Origin: Rhea pennata
Lineage: Eukaryota; Chordata; Aves; Rheiformes; Rheidae
Assembly: GCF_028389875.1 (NCBI RefSeq)
Contig: NC_084671.1
Coordinates: 25,017,083-25,081,082, forward strand
Direction of reading: 5' to 3'
DNA: 64,000 bases
Shown here: positions 11,501 to 24,720 of the stretch, piece by piece
How the letters are laid out: each line of letters begins with the position of its first letter
Numbering within the stretch: position 1 is the stretch's first letter
The notes under the pieces: generated by a model
Seen by the model: the letters and a program-made list of their open reading frames with translations, nothing else
Database searches by the model: none
What the model was told of the DNA's origin: nothing
Translations under genes and position numbers: made by a program

Positions 11501-14139
11501 CAGAGGTCACTGCCTTTCGTTAATGCTGCCGTCTACTAACTTTGTCTGGTGTTAGCAGCACTGTAATTAAATATCTATTTGCCTCAGTAAGTGTTCATAG
11601 TGTATTTCGTGCTATATAAAAAGGTAGTAAAGGAGGAATTTGTAATTCTTGCTACTGTGCTTTTGCCAAAAAAGCAAAACCATTCCTAACGGTTCTCTAG
11701 CACTGCCACGTTGAATCCATTCGTAGAGAACTTGGTGAGCTGCCATCTGCCCTTTGCATTACAGCTCAGGGTTTGTGCCTCTTCATATGTGGCGAAGTTT
11801 CCGCTTTCCTTTCTCACCAGGCCTCCTCTTTAGTTGTTTCTGAATAAGGTGTCAGGAGTCAGGGTGGATTATAGAGGTTTGGAGGCTGTGTAAATTAGAT
11901 CGACGCACTGAGCAGTAAGCGCTGTTTCAAACCACAGAGTGGCAGCATAAGCAGTTTAGTTCTCCCCTCCCTTCATTCACTTTCCTTTCTTATCCCTCAT
12001 TTTGCTTTTAATCACAAGCAGAATACTTAATAGTAGCAGACTGTGCAGCATACATCTCACTCAGGTGCTGTGCACCCACACACTGCTCAGGCCTGAAACA
12101 TGTTCAAAACACCCACACTTGCTCCTCCAGTTCTGGGACTTGTTTGGGCAGAACTTCTGCTTCACTGCAGTTCTGGGTTGCTTTTTTGATGGCTACTAGT
12201 GAACAGGATGAAATGCCTACACTTATTTTTCTTTGTAATGGACTTGGAGCTTGAATCCAGCTCTTAAGAAGGGAAAAGCTAATGCATTAACTTCTGAAGT
12301 ACATAACATCCTTGAATGCTGTTTTCAAGGAGGCAAACCCCTAGAGTGTGAGTAATAAAGAAAATGGAGAGAGGAAAAGCAGAACTCTCTTTCAAAACAT
12401 CTTTAAGAAGAGAGGGTGTCCCTTTTTCCTGGTCTTCCTATCAGCCAAATAGCACATTTGAGCAGCAGGAAACCATTAACCATCTTACCTTCTTATTGCT
12501 TTCTGCTCCCAGCCCTTTATACTTTTTTCTACTTTCTAAAGCATGAGCAGCTTGTTCTTAGCTAAAGGACTTTTTCTCTGTCACCCATTCTGTCATGGTG
12601 CTTTCTGGAACCAGTTTCTGCAGTGGCTGCCATAGAAACTTCCACTGGAGCTGAAGAGAGCTGGATGGTTGAGTGGTTCTCAGTGGGAAGGCTGATAGCT
12701 CCCACCCCCAATCTTTGCCCCTTTTGTTGACAATACTTCTCTGTTCTCTCTCATGATGGTTCAGCATATCCTTCTTGGACAATCACATTATCTCCTTAAG
12801 CCTGTCAGCATTGAGACAGGAATTCCTGTCCCTTATCCCCCTCCCCAAGTGAAATGAAGACTCAGGCCCAGCCTGAACTCCATAGTGCGCTGCTGGGAGG
12901 GTGGTACAGCTGATCATACAGTTGCACTGCAAAAGGAATTAATTTTTCCTTCATGCTGCACTCATTTTGCATTTTAATTTCTCAACTTTGACAGATACCA
13001 TTCACTTTATACTCTACAGACTGACTATATATTTCAAAATCAAGTGGCTTTACAAAGTTCTTTTTGTTCCCTGAGTGGATGACTATGGACAATTCATTAT
13101 TATTATTTTTAAATAAATCATGCTTGTGACTGGGATTGCACTTAGTTCTTTTCACTAGCAAAGCTGTATCTCTGTGAATTTTTGAGACCTTGTCAGTGCA
13201 AAGACTAAGGACTTATATTTCCACCTAGGAAAACGCAACTTGTTACAAGTCTGGCTTTGCATAAAGGAGTCGTGTAAACAGCAGCATTGCAAGAACCATT
13301 TGGGCAGTTATTAATTGCGGAAAAGTCAAGCTGTCATTGTACTAGCATATAATCTCAAACTTTAGAGGTTTCTAAGGCTCTAGTCTAATGTTTTGGGGTA
13401 CATGTCTAATATTTAGAGGCTGACACTGGCAGAAAAGATCTCTGTGTGCGGAACAGTGGGGCTTGGTAATGACTAAGCCTCTGAGTACTGCTCAGCTGCT
13501 CCTTGTTTTCCATTTGTTTCATTGTTTAAGTTGCACAATCATAAATTTGCAGTACTGGAATTATGCACCTGACATTTCTATTTCCTATTCCCTCTTTTTT
13601 GCTCCATTGTACAATGCATTGTGATCCTCAGTGATCAGGCAATTAAAGGTTATCTTGTCTCCACTTGCACCTAGGATAGACCCTTCAGGCAAAATTAGGA
13701 ATATATGGATGTTAGAAGTCACAAAAAGAAACTGTCATTTCTGTAGGTCCACTGTACATGGGAAGCTCTGCAGTGAGAATGAAACTGTACTTCATCCTTT
13801 GATGGCATCACATAGGAAGTAAAATTATCACAAGGAAACACTTTGGATCTGAGGACATGAGATGGAGAGTTTGTAAGGAGAGTGAGTACTTTTGCTGGAT
13901 TAAATGATTTACTTGGAAAACGAAGACAAAAATCTGCTTTTCCTGCTAGAAGAAATGAGATTCTTAAATTTGTTTCCCACTGTGCTGGCATGTATCACTA
14001 TGCTGTCAAGGGCAGGAAATGATACTTATTAAAGCAAAAACCCAAACAGGAGACCCCATTACTAATGCTGTGGCATTGACGACTGTGTTTAAGGTCGTCA
14101 AGAAAGACTGTACTTCAGGAATGTCACCAGGAGCTTGTC
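5561..14139. other. Non-coding span, no gene recognised
   Basis: No open frame here looks like a conserved exon. The longest (minus 9182-9577, plus 8838-9206, plus 10971-11303) are AT-rich, have unremarkable composition and lack matching splice borders. No CR1 copy is obvious. I cannot exclude a small 5' exon or a non-coding transcript. Confidence 0.5.
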
Positions 14140-14243
14140 CTAGTCTGGTCTCTTTTTTACAAAATGTCCTATTGACTATTGGAGATAAGATACTGGGCTA
14201 GAGAGACCTTTAGTCTGATCTAGTGTTCCCATTCTTTTGTGAG
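14140..14243 (+). mobile_element. Ancient LINE/SINE-type 3' tail
   Basis: The stretch containing GGAGATAAGATACTGGGCTA (from 14181), then a purine-rich word, a TAGTCTGATC word and a final CCATTCTTTTGTGAG matches my memory of a dispersed amniote repeat tail (ends like 'gatactgggctagatggacc', 'ggtctgacccagtatggc', 'cattcttatg'), common in turtles and found as relics in birds. The tail is attributed to a CR1-group LINE and its SINE partners. The copy is strongly diverged and its left edge is uncertain. The family name is from recall. Confidence 0.5.
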
Positions 14244-14489
14244 ATGTGGGGCAGTAGGAAATGGGCTAGCTGTGATAGCCTGCAACTCACTACATTGTAG
14301 TCCACACAAAATTTTAAAAACATAAAGCAAAAGCAAGTGGCATATGGTCAGCTGCCCAGTCTCAAAGCTGCTCTTATTTTAGTACCTTGATTTTATGTTC
14401 TTGCTTCGTTAGAGGAGTCTTACTCTTATCAAAACGAAAGCGCTGTTATTAACTGCATTCAGAGCAAAATTAACATCTTGACCAATAGG

Positions 14490-14790
14490 ACTAAAACAGT
14501 CTCAGAGAAGAGGCCTGAGGAGCTTCACTCCTTAGAGCTTCACAGTGCAAATAGCAGGGGAGACGTGCAGACCGTGTGTGCAAGCTGGGGCTTGCACCCA
14601 GCCCCAACTAAAACCACAACTGCACTGCCTCAGAGGGAGCAGAACATCTCGCGTGGGCCGGAGGGTGAGAGCTGAAGGGCGCCTTCCTGGCGCCAGCCAG
14701 CAGAGCCTTCCGTTGCTTCCGTGTCGGTTCTAAACGAAGAGGTGGCCAGGTGAAAATAACAGACAAAATAGTCCTGTTACACGTGGCGAG
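14490..14790 (+). promoter_or_regulatory. Local CpG-enriched patch, possible promoter/first exon
   Basis: Roughly a dozen CpG dinucleotides fall in about 250 bp, while flanking kilobases have very few. The patch includes CGCG, GGCGCC-type and CCGG words and ends at a donor-like CCAG|GTGAAA (exon end would be 14749). The two overlapping short + strand frames here do not resemble known proteins. Possible roles are an upstream first exon of the exchange-factor gene, a non-coding RNA promoter, or a chance fluctuation. Confidence 0.3.
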
Positions 14791-16812
14791 GACAGTGCCT
14801 TTGTTTTCACTAGCTTGGAAAACTTGCAAGAAGTCCCATTTGGAGACAGGTTTTCCATGGAAACTGCTACTTTAAATGTAGTAGATTACCCCCCTATTTC
14901 TTGAGGACTTGTATGTTCATTGGGCATGGGTAAATCAAGCTATATGTGAATATTAGCCTTACTTGTTGAAATGGATTGATCTAAATCTAGTTGGTGCATA
15001 GTGATGTTCTCCAGGGCAGTCTCCCTGGTAGGGGGAATAGTCCCCCTTAGGGATGGAGAGTGGGAAGATCCCATGGGCAGGGATGTGAGCAGGCTGACAG
15101 GTTGCTGCAGTGTAAGTTAGGGCTGAGTTCAGAGTATGTCAGCTTTTCTGTGGTGCTGAGTTATGAGTCTGTGTTGATGATGAATCATTTCCCTCTGATT
15201 TATCACTGTTTCTAGGTTTAGGCTAAAGATAGTCCTTCATACTGAAATCTCAATTTGGAGAGTAAAAAGTTGATTTCCTTTCTCTCTGGTTGCTTTTGAG
15301 CTGCTGTTTTTCCCTTCTGAAAGACTTTCGTAGTTTCCTAGTGCTGCTTACGTAACTGCTCACTGTAAAACCTCACCCAGCAAATCTTGCATGAGGTCAG
15401 AGGTTTCTGTGGGGTAACCTCCTGCATGTGTCTCATGGTAAACGCTACATACATCTGTGGGATCTTCCCTCTTACAATCAAATCTTCCATGAATCCCAAG
15501 TCTCCTATGAGGAATCCTTGATCCCGTGGCTCTGTAATTATTTACTGAAAATTCCATGCTGAAACTCCCGAAGGGTAGCTCACCTGATCCAGGGCTATTT
15601 GCACTAGTAGTTTGGAGGTAGAGACTGTGGGAAAAGAGTTCCTGTAAACCGCGCTTTTGTGTATGTCCTGTGCACAGAACAGTCCACATACACATCTGTT
15701 TTTCTTTCCTGGTGTTTTGATGAAGTTGATTATTCTGGCTGACCAGACTGACCTGAATAACGAGGCAGTTCTCCAAAGCTTTTCAAGACCAGCCTATCAC
15801 TAGCAGCTGTAGTTTAAGATAAAGTAGCAGATTTGAAGAAACAAACAGATTTGCATATGCAGTGTGAATAAAACTGCTTAGACGTGAGGGGCAGGGCACG
15901 CTCCTGCTTTGAATCTGCAGAGGAGCTGTGCTAATTCATACCTTTACTAGGAGCTGTGGTAATAAGAAAATAAGAGTAATTTTAAGAGTAATACTGTTCA
16001 ACAAACTCTGATACAATGTGAGTCTTCCATATCTGTGTTAAGAATTAGACTTTCTGTTCTACATTTCTTGAAACATACTTCCGAGAACTAAAATGATATT
16101 CTGCAGCTAGCTTATGTATGCAGTGAGAGTAAATCACTATTCTAGGAAAGGAGAAACCAAGCTGTAGTACATGCAATCAATATTCTTTATTTGGTGATGC
16201 TGTCAAAATAGGAAGCTATATTCTGCATCACAAACTTCATCCAGAAAAGGCTGCTGCACAAGAACTTTATACAAAAATTCAGGGATAATAAAAGAGTGTC
16301 TTTTCTAGACAGAAAAGGTATTTCTCTGTTTCTGATTCTGAGGGGGATTTAAATGTTAGCATTCATCCTGGGATAGATTGTTTGAGAGAGATTGAGGGGT
16401 AACCATGTAATGACTATTACTTAATATTCCTTAAAACCTAGTCTTAAGCAAATATATATGTTGTTTTTAAATAAATTTATTTAAAAAACTATGTCTAAGT
16501 GTATAGTGTTATAAGATCTATAAAGTTTGTGTTTTCTTTGGTTAGTATTACAGATTCCATCTGGTAATGTATGTTGCATTATTAGCCAAATGTTCCATAA
16601 ATAAGACATGCTTCTGTCCAGTGAGCTGTATGGATTAATTATTATGAGGCCATTAATTCATTTGGTAGTGTTCCCTCTTGTTGCTAATTAGTATCCAAAT
16701 ATTTCCTGTGTTTGTATTGTGGCTTAAAAGTTGTATGACACAACTAAATCAAAGTCAGTACATGTTTTTAGTAATGTATCTACGTAATATAGTACCAGGC
16801 TTGTTTTGTTGT

Positions 16813-16856
16813 TGGTGGTGGTGGTGGTTTTTTTGGTTTGGTTTGGTTTGGTTTTG
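16813..16856. repeat. GGT and GGTTT tandem tracts
   Basis: About five GGT units run into about four GGTTT units on the + strand. The G-rich strand carries regularly spaced GG pairs. Confidence 0.85.
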
Positions 16857-18155
16857 TAAGAGACACAAGGAATAATAGCTATTTCACAGATGGATGGGAA
16901 GATTTTCACACTCTTGAATCTCCAGGGCTTTTTCCTGAGGAGTCTCAGTTGAAAGCTCCAGGCTGTCCCCTAGTACTTGATTTGGTGGAGCTTTCAGAAG
17001 AGCTTGAGAAAGGTAACCTCAGCTCGCATGGTGTGAGGGCGCAGTTATCTCCCTTTGCTGTCCAGCAGCAGCAAGCATTCAGGTGCTTGCCAGTGGACCC
17101 AGTAGGTTTTTCTGCAGAATACAAACTTGACTTTATGCTTCTCAATACTCAATAAACAGAAATGTTCTGGAACACTTCCTAGGATTACCCCAGCTGAAGA
17201 AATTAAGTAGGTCCTCTTATCTGATATAGGAAGTGTGAGACTTGTTCCCTTGACTCATCACTGTTGCACAGTGGTGTAATTTGTTCTGAAGGTGGCGAAG
17301 GGAAGGTATTGGTCACTTTGCAGACACAGTCTTCATGTAGCCTGTTTTTTCATGTACCATTGCTCATCATCCTTCTCCAAGCTTGATGATTGCCTTTGGC
17401 TTGTGACCTGTGTTGTACTGGGGATAAAAGGAATGTACTCAGATTTGGTATGTTACATGAAATGCTTTTCCTCTCGCCAACAGTTGGCTTGGTGCATAGT
17501 CAGGAATTTTTTTCTTGAATGTCAGAAAAAAAAAACAAAAACATAAATTTCAATGTTGTGAAACTTGGCCACCAGAGCTTTGAAATGAAATGTTGCAGGA
17601 AGCATTCCACACATCTCTGTCTTCTGGGAGCTCTAGGAAGAACCTTACAGCAAGAGCCTTACTGCAGGCTTTGTTCAAAAATCCAGTATCTCTAGAAGAT
17701 TAACACTTTCAAGCCTTTAGTTGCATTGTAATGCTCCACAAGTATTTTATACATGGCAAATAAAGCTAACAGCACAAATTCTGCAAATATATATAAAACT
17801 TGGAGTGGGAACTGAATACTTGATCATGCTGATATCAGCAGCAGTCCTACACTAGTGGCTAACTGTGGTCAGGTCCGTAAATCTCAATTCCATCTTCTTT
17901 TGTAGCTTTAACTGCTCTCTATCACTGTAACCTGGAGAATATTCCATAGCTATCTGATTTTTTTTCTTTACTTCTGTTTTTGCATCTTTGACACTGCAGT
18001 TTTTCTCCTGAAAAAAAATGAAATAAAATATTGGACTGTAGGGTGTGAATGCAACATTGATTTCTGTATCTCTGCCTTTCTGTAATCTGTTTTTCTGTAA
18101 AGGAATACCATTAAGGTGAATAGGTGAAGTCTTTCTATCTATACTTTACCACATG

Positions 18156-18178
18156 AAAAAAAAAAAAAAAAAAAAAAA
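18156..18178. repeat. A23 homopolymer
   Basis: Uninterrupted run of 23 A. No retro-copied gene is recognisable to its left, so it is not evidently a retroposition tail. Confidence 0.9.
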
Positions 18179-20430
18179 GAGGCAGAACTTCAGTTTTCCC
18201 CAAGCGATTTAATTCATCAAAGTACTAGCACACTGATACCACATCTTAGATGTTTCCCTCTATGTGAAGCTTTTAGTCTTTGACTGTTAAAGCCTTATCC
18301 TTTAGTATTTCAATGTTACACTCCTATCCTTCCAGCTACTATGAGGGTGGCACCACCTTGCCTCCATGGTCAGATTTTTTCTCAGCTTTTTCAATACTCA
18401 AAGTGATATGGGACAGCAGTATATATATAGATGCACAGTGACAACAGGAGGCAAAGATATGCTTATTAATACCTCAAGAAATACTGGAAGCACATCCAGC
18501 AGTATCTAGGTCTTTGAGGAAATTCTCTCTCTTTTATCCTGTTATTTCAAATGGCAGTGAATACCAGTGGATTCAGACTCACTGTGTTCATGTTACACAC
18601 AAAAGCATTATGGCATAACCCGAAGCGAGCCAAGGTAATGCTGGACATCTGGCAAAGTCCAGCTGAACTCCAGTTCTTTGGATTGTCTTGCGTCCCAGAG
18701 GAGAGGTTAAATCAGAACATTGTTTATCTCAGCTTGGTACACACAGTCGAGCAGCAAAGCAGCCAAAGCGTTCCGCCTGGGAAAGAAGCCGTCTATTCCC
18801 AGTGACTAATAAAAGAAGAGGGGGCAGGGGTAGAAGAGGCTATTAGGACATGGGAAAAATGTGCATCTCATTTCAGAGTGCAGGGCTTCATCTGGAGCAA
18901 GGCCAGCGCTGCAGACTCCATGCAGCTTCCACTGTACAATAACAAATCAGAACACTAATCTCACCTGAAAGTGACTGGTCCTGTTCCTAACACCATAGTC
19001 GTTACAATTTGACATTGCCACAAAAGTGTGCATGGTTCAATAATAAAAAGGAACCCTAAACAATTACCTCATGGTTCTGTTCTTTTTTCTTTTTAAAGAA
19101 TTAAAAAGAAGGGTTTTTCATAACCCAGGAGGTCTTTTAGCTCTCCCTTGTACTGCTGAATCATATGTTTTGTAAGAAGTAGTCACTTCAGAAACCATTA
19201 AGTGCCTGATGAGTAATGAATAGGGTTTTCTGAAAGCTTCTAGGTAAGACAGTTGGAGCCACAATTTGTCTGCCTCATCAGAGAACCTTTCCAGCGAGCA
19301 GCATGTTTATTGTGATAGCTCAATGAAACACAGCTGGTGAGAAGAGCAATGTTTTGTTAGGGCAGTCATTTGCATCAAGCCTGCCATACTCTCTCAGGCG
19401 TTTAATGATCACTTGGCACACTGGGTCCAGCAGTTGCTGAAGAACTGGAACAATAATCTTCTATATCTACAGGGGTAGGCAGGAATTGCATTAATAAAAC
19501 TCTTCCTTAGCAGCAGTTACTGGCAGGAGCTATTATACTCCCTTCACCTGATCCATTAGTTCCTTACTCTATTAAGGGACAAGAGAAAGCCAGGTTCCAT
19601 GCGAGGGGATGTTCCTGGCACCTTTGCTTGATAAATGATTCCATACTGAGTAACTCCATTAAAGAAATGAACCACTGAACAGATACAGGTCTTCATGGCA
19701 ATATAAATTACTAGGATCTGGCCCCACATATTTATAATCTTGAAACTGGTGGAATCTATGCAGTAGATGAACTGGTGAGTTGTTCACTGTGAGCTTGGCC
19801 AGTGCTATTGCAACTCTTAGTGCTTACTAAGATGCAAATGCAATACTGGTCTTTGCCAAACCTGCACTTGTTAACTTTATACAAACATAAACTTCTTTAT
19901 AAACTCATTCTCTGTATTTATGAAAGTGTATATGCCACTATAGACATGTAATTCTGAAGTGGAAGCTTTAAGAGCATGTTTGATTGTGCTGGAGGTTGTT
20001 TCACTAGAGTTTGTCCCCCTTGCTTAGCACTGGTGCTCAGTGAGGTATAATTTGAAAAAGTCCCTTTCAGTTGGTATCATGAGACCTGTGACAACACTGT
20101 TGGATGTTAGTAGTATGATCTTCTTTGGGTGCATGCCTGGCATTTGTGCTGAGAAGGCAAATGAAGCTACTTTGCAAAATCTCCTTAAATGAACTCAGGA
20201 AAAAGATAACACAACCTTTCTTTCAATCCACTGCTCTGAAAGGCAAAATTTAGGCTTTTTAGCAAAGCTAGGCAGTTGTCATGTGGGATACCTGTGAAAA
20301 AAATCCTTTTACTGCCTGGTCTCTAACTTACTGAATATTTGTGGATACTAACTTCCTGTTCTACAGGACCCCAGACATTTTTCTTTTCTGTTTAATCCAG
20401 ACATCCCCTCCTTATGTCAAAATCCCCCTG

Positions 20431-20431
<1 letters not shown>

Positions 20432-20461
<30 letters not shown>
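20432..20461. repeat. T30 homopolymer
   Basis: Uninterrupted run of 30 T on the + strand. To its right, where the body of a minus-strand retro-copy would lie, no gene-like sequence is recognised. Confidence 0.9.
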
Positions 20462-22839
20462 CCAGAAAGGTAGGCTTTGAAGGTCAGGAAGTAGCACAAG
20501 ATTTCTCCTGCTGCTCCTGCGACCTCTAGGTAGTTCTAGATCAGCCTGCACTTTTTGGGTGTAGCAGGATAGCACTACAGCAGAGGCAGCATATTCTTTC
20601 TATGCCTGAAAACATTTTTGCCACCTGAAATTGGAAGTCCTGTTTTGAGGACTCTTTCTGTAAATGCTCCAAAATCTGGAAAAGAGGAGTCGTTTTTTGT
20701 TTCCCGATGTCTCTAAATTCTATCCTGGATTGAGAAGTGGGTTGCTGATCACAGGAGGCTGTGCAGCAGAGTCAAGTTCTTATCTCAGATTACAATTTCT
20801 GGCTATGCTGCCTCGTTCCTTGCATGGAATGGGGAGGTCAGTTGTCATACTGCTGTGCTGTGAAATGTTACTTCACTTTCTCCAATGTCCATATCAGCTA
20901 GATTCAAGCAAGCTGTTGTTACCATGTGAACTCACAGCTGTAAAACAATCTTTGTTTAAGTGACCGAAAAGGGCTCTCTGGCAACTGTTTTATCCATTTG
21001 TTTGTTTGCAGCGTACTGTATGTCCTCCTCTTTTCCTTTAAAAGACTGTACTGAGCAGCAGAGAGAAGCTCTGCATATTCTTTGCCTTGGATGAATATTT
21101 TGGGACAAGTAGACAGCAGAAGATTAACTGCTTGTGTACAGTGGGAGTGGGCTCCTGGAGGGAAGGACAGTGAATGCAGAGACAGTGAGAGATACAACCA
21201 CTGGAGTCTGCATCATGCACAGACTGGGAGGCTGCTGGGAACAGCAACTAGCAGATGCAGCACTGTACCTAAGAAATGACAGAAAATCTGCAATAGTTCC
21301 CAGAAAAGTCTTTGGTGGGTTTACTATAACCCTGACAGCTGTTGTAGTTTCTGTGAGAAGAAGCCCTAAAGAAAGGACTCGGCCTTCAAGGGCACTGGGC
21401 ATGGGAAACTTCCTTTACAACCCCTTTGTTTTTCTCCATTTTTTTCTGGCTGATCTGAGTTTTCTCTGCTTTAAATAGTTGGTTGTTTAGGTTTATATTC
21501 CAAAGCACTGAGGTTTCAAGGTTCCAAGCTGCTTGGGCGTCTGCCTTCTCTAAGGAAAACGTGCAGGCAGACCTGTACTGTGGCTGTCTCAGGTCCCCCC
21601 AGCTTGGCCTATTGGTGATTAACCCTGACATGGCTGGTCACAAGTTGTTTTTCAAGACTTCTCAAAGTATTGTTGGGACAATACTTAAACATCTTAGAGT
21701 TGAAGTCATTGAAAAAATGTGAAGTATGTTGAGTAAATCACTGTTCTATCACTAACAAGCTTGTTCTGTGACAAAACCTTCAGTGAAACAGCTAGGATGT
21801 TCCCATGATACAGTAATGCAGTGGGCAGGTGCAGATACATGCATAAACTTCTGAATTTAGTGGACTGGAGCTTGGGAAGCAATCTGCAAAAACAAGCCAT
21901 ATCTCAACCATCTTCAGAACAGCAAATGATGGGCCAGAGCTCCCTTATATATGCAAGCAAACATCCTGTAAACTTCAGTTCAGCTTTTCCAACTTAAACT
22001 GCCCAAGGAAATGGTTGTATCTACACTGAAAAAATTTTCATTGCTTATTCTGAAGTTAGTGATTTCCATCTCACTCATGTCCTTTCTTGACATTCTTCTT
22101 GATTCATAATGACTTTCTTTACAGAATTTCCCCTAATGATACAAGGAAGTGATTAAAATGCATCCTGTGACTTGGTTTCCAAGTGTTTAATATTTTACCT
22201 AGGCACTTACACCAGTAGAAAGAAGGACTAAAATACTGAGACATTAATTTTTGTTTCTAAAGTAGTAACATCTAATACCCAGTTTAGGCATACCTATTTG
22301 TACAGAATACAAAGCTGTGAAGTAGAGGATACCAAAGAAAACTAAGACGTCTATACCTTCCTGGAAAAATGCATATTCTCTAGCTGCAGAGCCTAAATAG
22401 CGGTTTACGTTCTACTCTATGTCATTTACATGACAGCAGAGAATAGAAATTTTCTCTTAGTTTGCTTCATGAATATTTTTTTAGTTAAATAAAAAGTTTT
22501 ATGTTATTATTATTAAAAAATTATTAGTTCTTCTGAGCTAATGGAATTGGCTATTATAGCAGCTCATTGAGAAAGGATGTCTTAAAACTGTGATTATCTA
22601 GGCCTATATAGGAATTTGCTGGAGGAGACTGCTAAAACATCCCTGAATTATCTGAGTACAGGGATGGGATGTGTAGAACCCTCTGGCTTCCTCTAAGTGA
22701 CCAATTTGGCTGGGATATAGCAGTGAAGACTGGGGAGGAGCAATTGCATTTTGCTGCAGGGTTATTTCCTACAAACTGCTGGAACTAAGAAATTTCCCAG
22801 TCCCTTGGTGTCAGTGACTATTTGTGAGATTTAGCTGAT

Positions 22840-23640
22840 ATAATAGATCAGTGAAATCTAAGGACTTCCTAGGGACTCTTCTCCAATCTTTGGATGTGAA
22901 AGATCAGAGGATTTTCACAACTCTGGTGTCAACTGCCTCCTTTAAAGAAACGATGAAGAAACTTTCAGGGCACATTAAGCTCAGACAGAGTGTGATATTT
23001 CAGAGGTTTCAATTCAGGCAGCGGGCACAACTGCCAGGTGAAACATTCATGACCTTTGCCTTGGCACTGCAGGAATTGGCATTAGCCTGTACTTTTGGCT
23101 GTTGGCAGGAGCAGCTGATCCTGGATCAGCTGGCAAAGCAGCAGATATTGGCAAATTCAGCAGAAGCTTCTGATGGAACTTGACACTTTGACTCTAACCA
23201 GGGCAGTGGAGCTGGGATCGCAGATGGAGAGAGTGTTGCAGAAAATGCACCCCAAGATTATTTCAGCACTGACAAAACAGTGGGAGAGCCAGAGCAGCAG
23301 TAATAAAACTTGGAATATAAGAGATGGTAACTGCTGTAAACAGTGGTACTGCTGGGGCAGGAAGAAATTCTCAGCCCTCGCAACAAAATATCACACATAG
23401 CAGCAAAATAAACTCACCCCGTCTTATCACAGTCCAGGATCATCTGTCAAAGTTACAAGGAGGCAGCACCTGGGCTGGCAACTGAGGTGTCCTGCCACTT
23501 CAAATACGAAGCACAGGCGAGCCAGCAACTGCCAGGTAGGCTGTTGTCTGCCAAGTGACTGGAAAACAGTGACAGAAAACTGAAGATCGGCACCTGGGAC
23601 CAGACTGTGTAACGCAGGGGTCTGCTGCTTATACAGATCC
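22840..23640 (+). pseudogene. Decayed Ty3/gypsy-type gag fragment
   Basis: Two open stretches in different frames (22851-23183, then 23173-23400) read as one interrupted retrotransposon gag. The first has the helical capsid-like layout of gypsy-group Gag, with FQFRQRAQLPGETF at about 23011-23052 followed by a helical LALQELALAC segment. The second continues with a helical stretch, an ELGSQME word and a short C-x-x-x-x-x-C cluster. A later piece (about 23450-23520, another frame context) contains a LATEVSC word as found around Gag zinc knuckles. A frameshift between about 23140 and 23173 and several stops make it non-functional. I see no protease, reverse transcriptase or integrase beside it and no LTRs. 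Gag-like homology is inferred from pattern; a domesticated remnant is possible but unlikely given the breaks. Confidence 0.65.
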
Positions 23641-24509
23641 TAAGTCTAGACCAAATTATAGTACTCCAGGTTATACATCAGTATTTGAACACTTAAATAA
23701 GAACCTTTCCCCTATAGAGTGGGGTTATTGGCTGTGTGACGTTAGGAATTATTACTTTTGCTTTTTGCCTTTAGCAGGACTTAAATCTTGCATGTAGGGT
23801 TTTAGGGGGGTTGTAACAGTCATTTTCCAAGTGTAAAAGCAATATCTCTGCACAGTTTCTGGTGTATTATGTTGGCTGAAGGCTTCTATTAAAAAAAATG
23901 GCAGAGAATTAATATTATTAATGGAGTTTTGAATTTGGTGTTAAAGGAGACTGTCTGCTACCTCAAGAATATCTTCCTAGCTAGCTATTGGACTTTGATA
24001 AACAATGGTTGTGTAAAGAAGCAGAAGTCAGGGGATTTGTATAGATACCTGTAAATAAAGATCACAAAAATTAGCAACATAGGAGGTTACAGGCCAATGG
24101 ACTTTTTCCCCCCTTTTTTGTTAAAGAAAGTATGATTTCAGCAATGTCTTCTCTGATTCTGACAAACCACTCTCTACCTGGTGGAAACAGTAATAACACT
24201 TCCAAAGGAAACTTGAGTCAAATCCGATGACAGGAAAATAGTTAGCAGAAATAATAGTAAACTAAGAGACCCGAAAACACAGTGTCTGCGGAATCACGCA
24301 CTTTTCAAAGACACAGTTGTCTGTGGGCTGCACACACGCAGGTTGGAATGTTGTCCCCCTGACAGCCTCGAAGGAGATAGAGTTAGCGTGTGGTTTTAAA
24401 GAGTTTCTCCCTGTGCTGCCTGATCGGTCATTGCTGAGTTCTGTGCTATGAGTTGAACAGGAAAGCTGCGTTCGCTCCCAGCTGCCCTGTCTGGAGAACT
24501 CTCCCAAGG

Positions 24510-24720
24510 CAATTATTTATGATTGAGCTACTATAAGTATAATTAAATATTTAGGCTGGCCTGAACAATTGTGTATCATACCTCTAATTACACGATAATG
24601 TAATTATGCCTGCTATTAGTGCTAATCCTGACAAGCAATGAAAAAAATCATTGAAGTTAAAACTATCTGCTGCTCTTTGCATATTCAGCATTGAAGCAAG
24701 TGAAAAGGCTGGCTGAAGAG
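24510..24720. promoter_or_regulatory. AT-rich homeodomain-motif block, possible conserved non-coding element
   Basis: The block concentrates TAATTA/ATTA words (24543, 24585, 24600 and nearby), CTATTAGTGCTAATC at about 24613-24628, and a TTTGCATATTC octamer-like POU site near 24677. It lacks open frames and simple repeats. This composition is typical of vertebrate developmental enhancers, but conservation cannot be judged from one genome. Confidence 0.3.

Larger units (their letters stand above)
14791..22839. other. Non-coding span, no gene recognised
   Basis: Contains only simple repeats that I can name (GGT/GGTTT tract, A23, T30). Open frames such as minus 15360-15776, plus 20664-20963 and plus 21134-21478 are not flanked by a convincing acceptor-donor pair and their translations are unfamiliar. 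Confidence 0.5.

Noticed and set aside
15360..15776. 138-codon minus-strand frame as a gene
   Set aside because: No recognised family, no ATG or splice context that decides it, and composition typical of random AT-rich DNA.
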